Assembly (NCBI GenBank): GCA_024867545.1
Contig: JANFNE010000078.1
Span: 28,274 to 92,273 of the forward strand
DNA: 64,000 nt
Origin: Phytopythium helicoides
Taxonomy: Eukaryota; Oomycota; Peronosporomycetes; Pythiales; Pythiaceae
Reading direction: 5' to 3'
The translations under genes and the position numbers were made by a program. Below, piece by piece: positions 59,406-64,000 of the stretch (position 1 is its first letter; the number at the start of each line of letters is the position of its first letter). The notes below the pieces were generated by a model. The model searched no databases. It had not been told where the DNA came from and worked only from the letters and a program-made list of their open reading frames with translations.

Positions 59406-62400
59406 GCCCGACAAGAGGACTGTGAATGTTGTGGAGACACAGGACTCTGGCCCCGATGTGCATGAGGCACGTGCAGTTTCCACAAGGAGTGATGGGAGTT
59501 TCAGTCAGAGCACTGCTCTGATCATGCTCAAAGTTCATGTAGATGGTATTGAAACGCCTCTACGTGCTTTGGTTGACACTGGAGCGTCGAATAATTTTGT
59601 TCGAGCGAAAGTCGTGATCGGGAGTGACAAGACTCCTCACGATGCGACGAAAGATATGGTTGTTCGGTTGGCCAATGGGTCGACTGTGAAGATGCCGAAG
59701 CGAATCGTGCGCTTGGCAATCGAGTTTGAAGATTTCCGAGGCGAGGACGATTTCATTCTCCTCGATCTCGATGACAAGTTTGACATCATCCTGGGCATGC
59801 CATGGTTGAAGCGTTACCAACCTCGCATTGACTGGATGAAGATGAAGATTTCCGTCGACAAGAGTGTCAACGAAGACCTGGGCTGCGTTGCAGCAGGTGA
59901 AGTGATTTGGGCGTATGCGTCTGTGGAAGATGCGTCGAATGGGACTCAGGAGTGCGATGGCCCCTCAATCCCACAAGACAAGCCCGAGACGACTACTGGA
60001 GGTGGAGCAGTCAGGCGCCAGAAAAAGACTGTCTCCTTTGCCATTGGTGACGAGAAAGCTCGTCATGGCGTGAAGTGTGAAGATCCTTCCCAAGATATGA
60101 AGAAACCCGACGAAGAGAGTTTTCCGTCGTCAAGCATCCCTGATCAAGATGCGAGTCAAGGCGATGAAGGTGGTGACCCACAGAGAGGCATCACAAGCAG
60201 TTATGCGAACGTCGTGGTCTACGGTGAAGATGGTGACGTCGATGTGTTCCGTCACGTGAAGATTGAAAATCCTCCAAGTTCAGTCGAAGATTTGGTTTCC
60301 TTGCCCGTGATGAGCAAGAAGGCGCTTATGCGTAGCCTGGCGAAAGGCGAAATTTCGCAGCTTTGTGCGATTGTTGAGGCAATCGACGAAGACCTCGTCA
60401 ACACAGCATCGAGTGTGGATGCTGAAGTGTTGCACGAGAAGACACGGAAGGAAAGGTTCGAGGAGCAGTCATGGGATGCCCTCAAGGAGAACCCCGTGTA
60501 TGAGCTTGTCCGGGAGTTTGAGGACATATTCCCCGACAAGGTGCCGGACGAACTGCCGTTCGACAGAGGCATTCGTCATGAGATTGATGTACTTCCTGGC
60601 ACGAAGTACTGTATCACTAGACAGTGGCCGTTGCCAAAGGAGCAAGTCGATGCGATCGACGAGTTCTTTGCACAACGCGCAAAGGCTGGTCATGTGCGAG
60701 AGAGCAAGTCCCCGCACTGCAGCCCCACTTTCTGTGTGAAGAAGGCGACTGGCGGATGGCGCATCGTTCATGCTTTCAACAAGCTGAACGACGCAACCAT
60801 TCCCGCTCAGACTCCGGTTCCACGCAAGGACATGATCCTTGATGGAATGGTTGGCAGCACCGTTTTCAGTGCGATCGATCTGAAGGATGGATTCTATCAG
60901 CTTCGAATGCGCGAAAGCGATGTCCCACTAACCGCAGTGAGTACCCCGAGTGGTATGCTGTGGGAATGGTTAGTGATGCCACAAGGACTGAAGAATGCAC
61001 CTGCGACTTTCAATCGCATGGTCACGAATGTTCTTCGTCCTTTGCGAACATTTGCACCAAGTTACTTTGACGATATATTCGTTCATAGTAAGGCCATGCA
61101 CGGAAGATCTGATGTTGATGTTCATCTTGGTCATCTTCGTCAAGTATTCCAGGTCATGCGAGAGAACAAGCTCTACGCAAACTTGAAGAAGTGCGTGTTC
61201 TTTGCCCCTGAGATTCCTGTTCTCGGTTGCTTTGTGGGAAAGAACGGTGTTCGAGTCGATCCGGAGAAGGTCAAAGCTATTGACGATTGGCCCGTGCTTC
61301 AGAATGTCAAACAGCTACGACAGTGGTTGGGTCTGGCCAACTACTTGCACAAGTACACGCGCAATTATGCAGCGTTAGTGCAGCCTCTCACACAACTGTT
61401 GAAGAAAGACGTTGAGTGGAAGTGGTCTGAAGATCACCAAGCGGCGTTCGAAGAGGTCAAGAGGAGTCTTCGTGAAGCTCCTGTGCTGGCTCTTCCGAAC
61501 CACGACAAGCCGTTCCACGTCGTCTGTGATGCAAGCGACTATGCCATCGGTTGCGCTTTGATGCAACACGATGATGAGGGCCGAGAGCGAGTAGTGTCGT
61601 ATCAATCACGACAACTCCGACCCGCAGAACGGAACTACCCAGTTCATGACAAGGAACTTCTTGCGATGAAGTATGCCTTAGTCAAGTTCCGTGTATACTT
61701 GCTTGGCGAGGAGCGCTTTGCGATCTACACAGATCATGCGTCGCTGCGAACAGCGGTAAAGACTCCTCACTTGTCCCAAAGGATGGCTAGGTGGCTCTCC
61801 TTCTTTGCGGAGTACAACTTTGTTGTGCACTACAAGCCAGGCAAGATGAACATCCTAGCCGACGCCTTGTCAAGACGTCCGGACTATGATCCCAAGTCCA
61901 AGAACGAGGATCCGGACGAAGCGTGTCGACTCTGCGAAGATGTTCAAGCGATCGCAGTTCAAGCTTCGACTTCAGTGCGCGAAGACATCATCGAGGGATA
62001 CAAGTCTGACGAGACCTGTCAGGACTTGCTCAAGTATTTCAAGAATCCCTCTGACAAGGCACTGCAAGGTCTCCCAGCACGAACAAGATCGCGCGTTCAC
62101 CGCTTTCGAGTACACAATGGGTTGTTGTACTACGCGGTTGAAGATGGGGATACAGAACGAGTTGTTGTTCCCAACGATGAGGGTGTGCGTCATCGACTCT
62201 TGTATGAGTATCATGGCAGCCCTTCGGGTGGCCATCTCGGACGAGAGAAGACATTTCTCAGTCTTTCCCGAGATTACTACTGGCCACACATGTACAAGTG
62301 GGTCCGCAAGTATGTGAAGACCTGTGAGATCTGCCAGCGAGTGAAGCCTTCAGGCTCCACGCAGGCCCCACTTCGTTCATTGCCTGTCCCTCAGGACAGC

Positions 62401-64000
62401 TGGAGGTCCGTGAGCATGGATTTTATATTCGGACTTCCACGAGACAAGCACCGCAGGAATGGGATCCTGGTGTTTGTGGACCGATTCAGCAAGATGGTCC
62501 ATCTTGCTCCTGTTTCGGACAAGATCTCAGCCGAGAAGACAGCCAAGGTCTTTTTGGATGTGGTATTCCGTTTGCACGGTTTGCCAACTGAGATCGTGTC
62601 AGACCGTGACACCCGCTTCACATCCAAGTTTTGGCGCGCATTGTTCAAATTGTTGGGCACCAAGCTGTCTATGTCAACAGCGGCGCACCCTGAAACGGAC
62701 GGTCAAACGGAACGAGTGAATCGTGTCCTTGAAGACGTATTGCGTAGTTACGCTACGTCATTTAGAGAGTGGAGTGAATTTCTCCCTCTCTGCGAGTTTG
62801 CGTTGAACAATTCCACGCATGTCTCGACGGGTCACTCCCCATTCTATGTGAACTACGGTCTCCATCCGAGAGTACCAGCGTCACTAGTGGGAGAGGTCTC
62901 TACCTTAAGTGGGGGAGGGACTACGGCGAATGACAATACGCCGCAGTCAGATGATGACCTGAATGCTGCTATCGAGTTCAACGCCAATTTTGAATCGATG
63001 AAACCGTTAGATAAGCTAACCGGTCGCGAGAAGCAGCTAGTCGATGACTTTGTCGTGCGGAGACAAGCCGTTGTGAGGTTTGTTCGAGACGCAATCGCAC
63101 AGGCTCAGGATCTGCAAAAGCAAAACGCAGACAAGAGTGGAAGGAAGAACAAGCAATCTTTCAAGGTCAATGATCTTGTATTGCTTAGTTCGGCGAATCT
63201 GCCTGAACATGCAGTGTCCAACCTGGGAAGTTCGAAACTTCTGCCAAGGTTCATTGGACCGTTCACGGTGGTGAAATGCAATGGTGATGCCTACACACTA
63301 GACATCCCAACGAGCATGCGTCTGCACCCAACGTTTTACGTGGGCAGACTAAAGCCTTACCTTCCAAGTGGGTCCGCAGACCCTAGTGAGCCTTGCGCGA
63401 GTGATCCATACGATCATGAAGCTGCTCCATTTGGTGGCGAAGAGTCTTCAACTCATCGTCATGGAGCATCTTCTCGGCATAGAGGCGCTGAAGCACATCG
63501 AAGGACTCTTCCTTCACTGCTTCCAACGCAAGAAGGCGAGATTGGTACTCCTTACGAAGTACCTCGAGTGCAGTCCCTGCCTCCTCCACAGAGAGAAGCA
63601 GACGCTCATGGAATGCCTCTCGAGCCTTCTGAGTCTTCTGGAGTCGCTCAAGTTCGGCCTGAACTTGCTCGAACCGTTGCTCAAAACGGGACTCCAATGC
63701 CGAACGCTGGGCTGGACCATCGGACAGAGAGTCAAGTATTGACTTCTGCTCCTTCAGCTGGTCCTCGAGGCTGTCGCACCGGTCAGCGAGAACCGCGTCG
63801 CGAACTTCCAGTGCCTCGATCTGCGCACGATGAGCACTCTTCCACTTCCAGAGCCGCTCGATCGTTTTCGCGTTCAGCCCCACCTCCTCTGATCGATCAT
63901 CAGGGAGAGCGTCGATGGATCGTGGAGTCGATTGTTGGTCACGAGGACCGACAGACTCGTGGGAAGAAGCGATTGACTCGTCAACGCTTCTATCGAGTTC
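59372..64000 (+). CDS. Ty3/gypsy pol polyprotein (chromovirus), truncated by window end
   Basis: An uninterrupted frame, -1 relative to gag, runs to the last base with no stop. Order: aspartic protease (LVDTGASNNFV, about 59569), reverse transcriptase (VHAFNKLNDATIP; catalytic YFDD at 61063-61074; KNAPATFNRM), RNase H (CDASDYAIGCAL, IYTDHASL), and integrase with a zinc-binding HHCC (HRLLYEYHG to CEICQRV) and DDE residues (Asp at 62419, Asp at 62602, Glu at 62731; HPETDGQTERVNR). A GPF/Y-type module (LLPRFIGPFTVVKCNGDAY) follows, then a Ser/Pro linker and the start of a chromodomain (RRWIVESIVGHEDRQTRGKK). That order marks a chromovirus. All catalytic residues seen are intact, so the copy may be young. 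The frame has no own ATG near its start and relies on frameshifting. Confidence 0.93.

Overview
The window is nuclear DNA of an oomycete, most like Phytophthora or Pythium. The evidence is compact genes with 50-90 bp GT-AG introns, GC-rich 5' coding ends, Inr/FPR-type core promoters about 50 bp upstream of start codons, a flagellar protein gene (CFAP52), a large PLAC8-type family and a Ty3/gypsy chromovirus. There is no bacterial operon organisation. Species cannot be fixed from the sequence alone. Exon boundaries below were placed by eye from splice signals, reading-frame phase and family conservation.

Layout. (1) 0.1-7.1 kb holds housekeeping genes: an unrecognised acidic coiled-coil protein, the R-SNARE YKT6, a 707-residue coiled-coil nuclear-looking protein, and an NDR/LATS-type AGC kinase. 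(2) 8.5-28.7 kb is the striking region: 18 intronless PLAC8-like Cys-rich membrane-protein genes or remnants, interrupted once by a secreted DJ-1/PfpI protein. Two form a near-perfect 884-bp inverted duplication; others are decayed, frame-broken or have lost one Cys block. (3) 28.8-38.5 kb returns to conserved genes: CFAP52, a RING-CH plus FHA protein, a mitochondrial-type soluble pyrophosphatase and a TPX2-like protein. (4) 38.7-56.1 kb holds an LRR plus GCC2/GCC3 receptor-like membrane protein, a coiled-coil protein, RPAP1, a PhyH-type dioxygenase, an F-box/JmjC protein, a prolidase, a peroxisomal thiolase with a PTS2-like signal and a DnaJ protein. Five of these carry single-base frame breaks (about 39.9-52.5 kb) that look more like sequence errors than decay. 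(5) 56.1-64.0 kb is repeat territory: a decayed hAT transposase fragment, then a Ty3/gypsy chromovirus (5' LTR, tRNA-iMet-like PBS, gag, pol, start of a chromodomain) running off the end of the window.

The most notable items are a textbook -1 frameshift cassette between gag and pol (A-AAA-AAC in phase, 8-nt spacer, 9-bp hairpin holding the gag stop) and the PLAC8 array. In the array a C-terminal LPxY motif and a core promoter are kept while the extracellular loops and Cys blocks diversify. Functions of the PLAC8-like proteins are not known from sequence; membrane transport, ion homeostasis or signalling are only suggestions from distant relatives.
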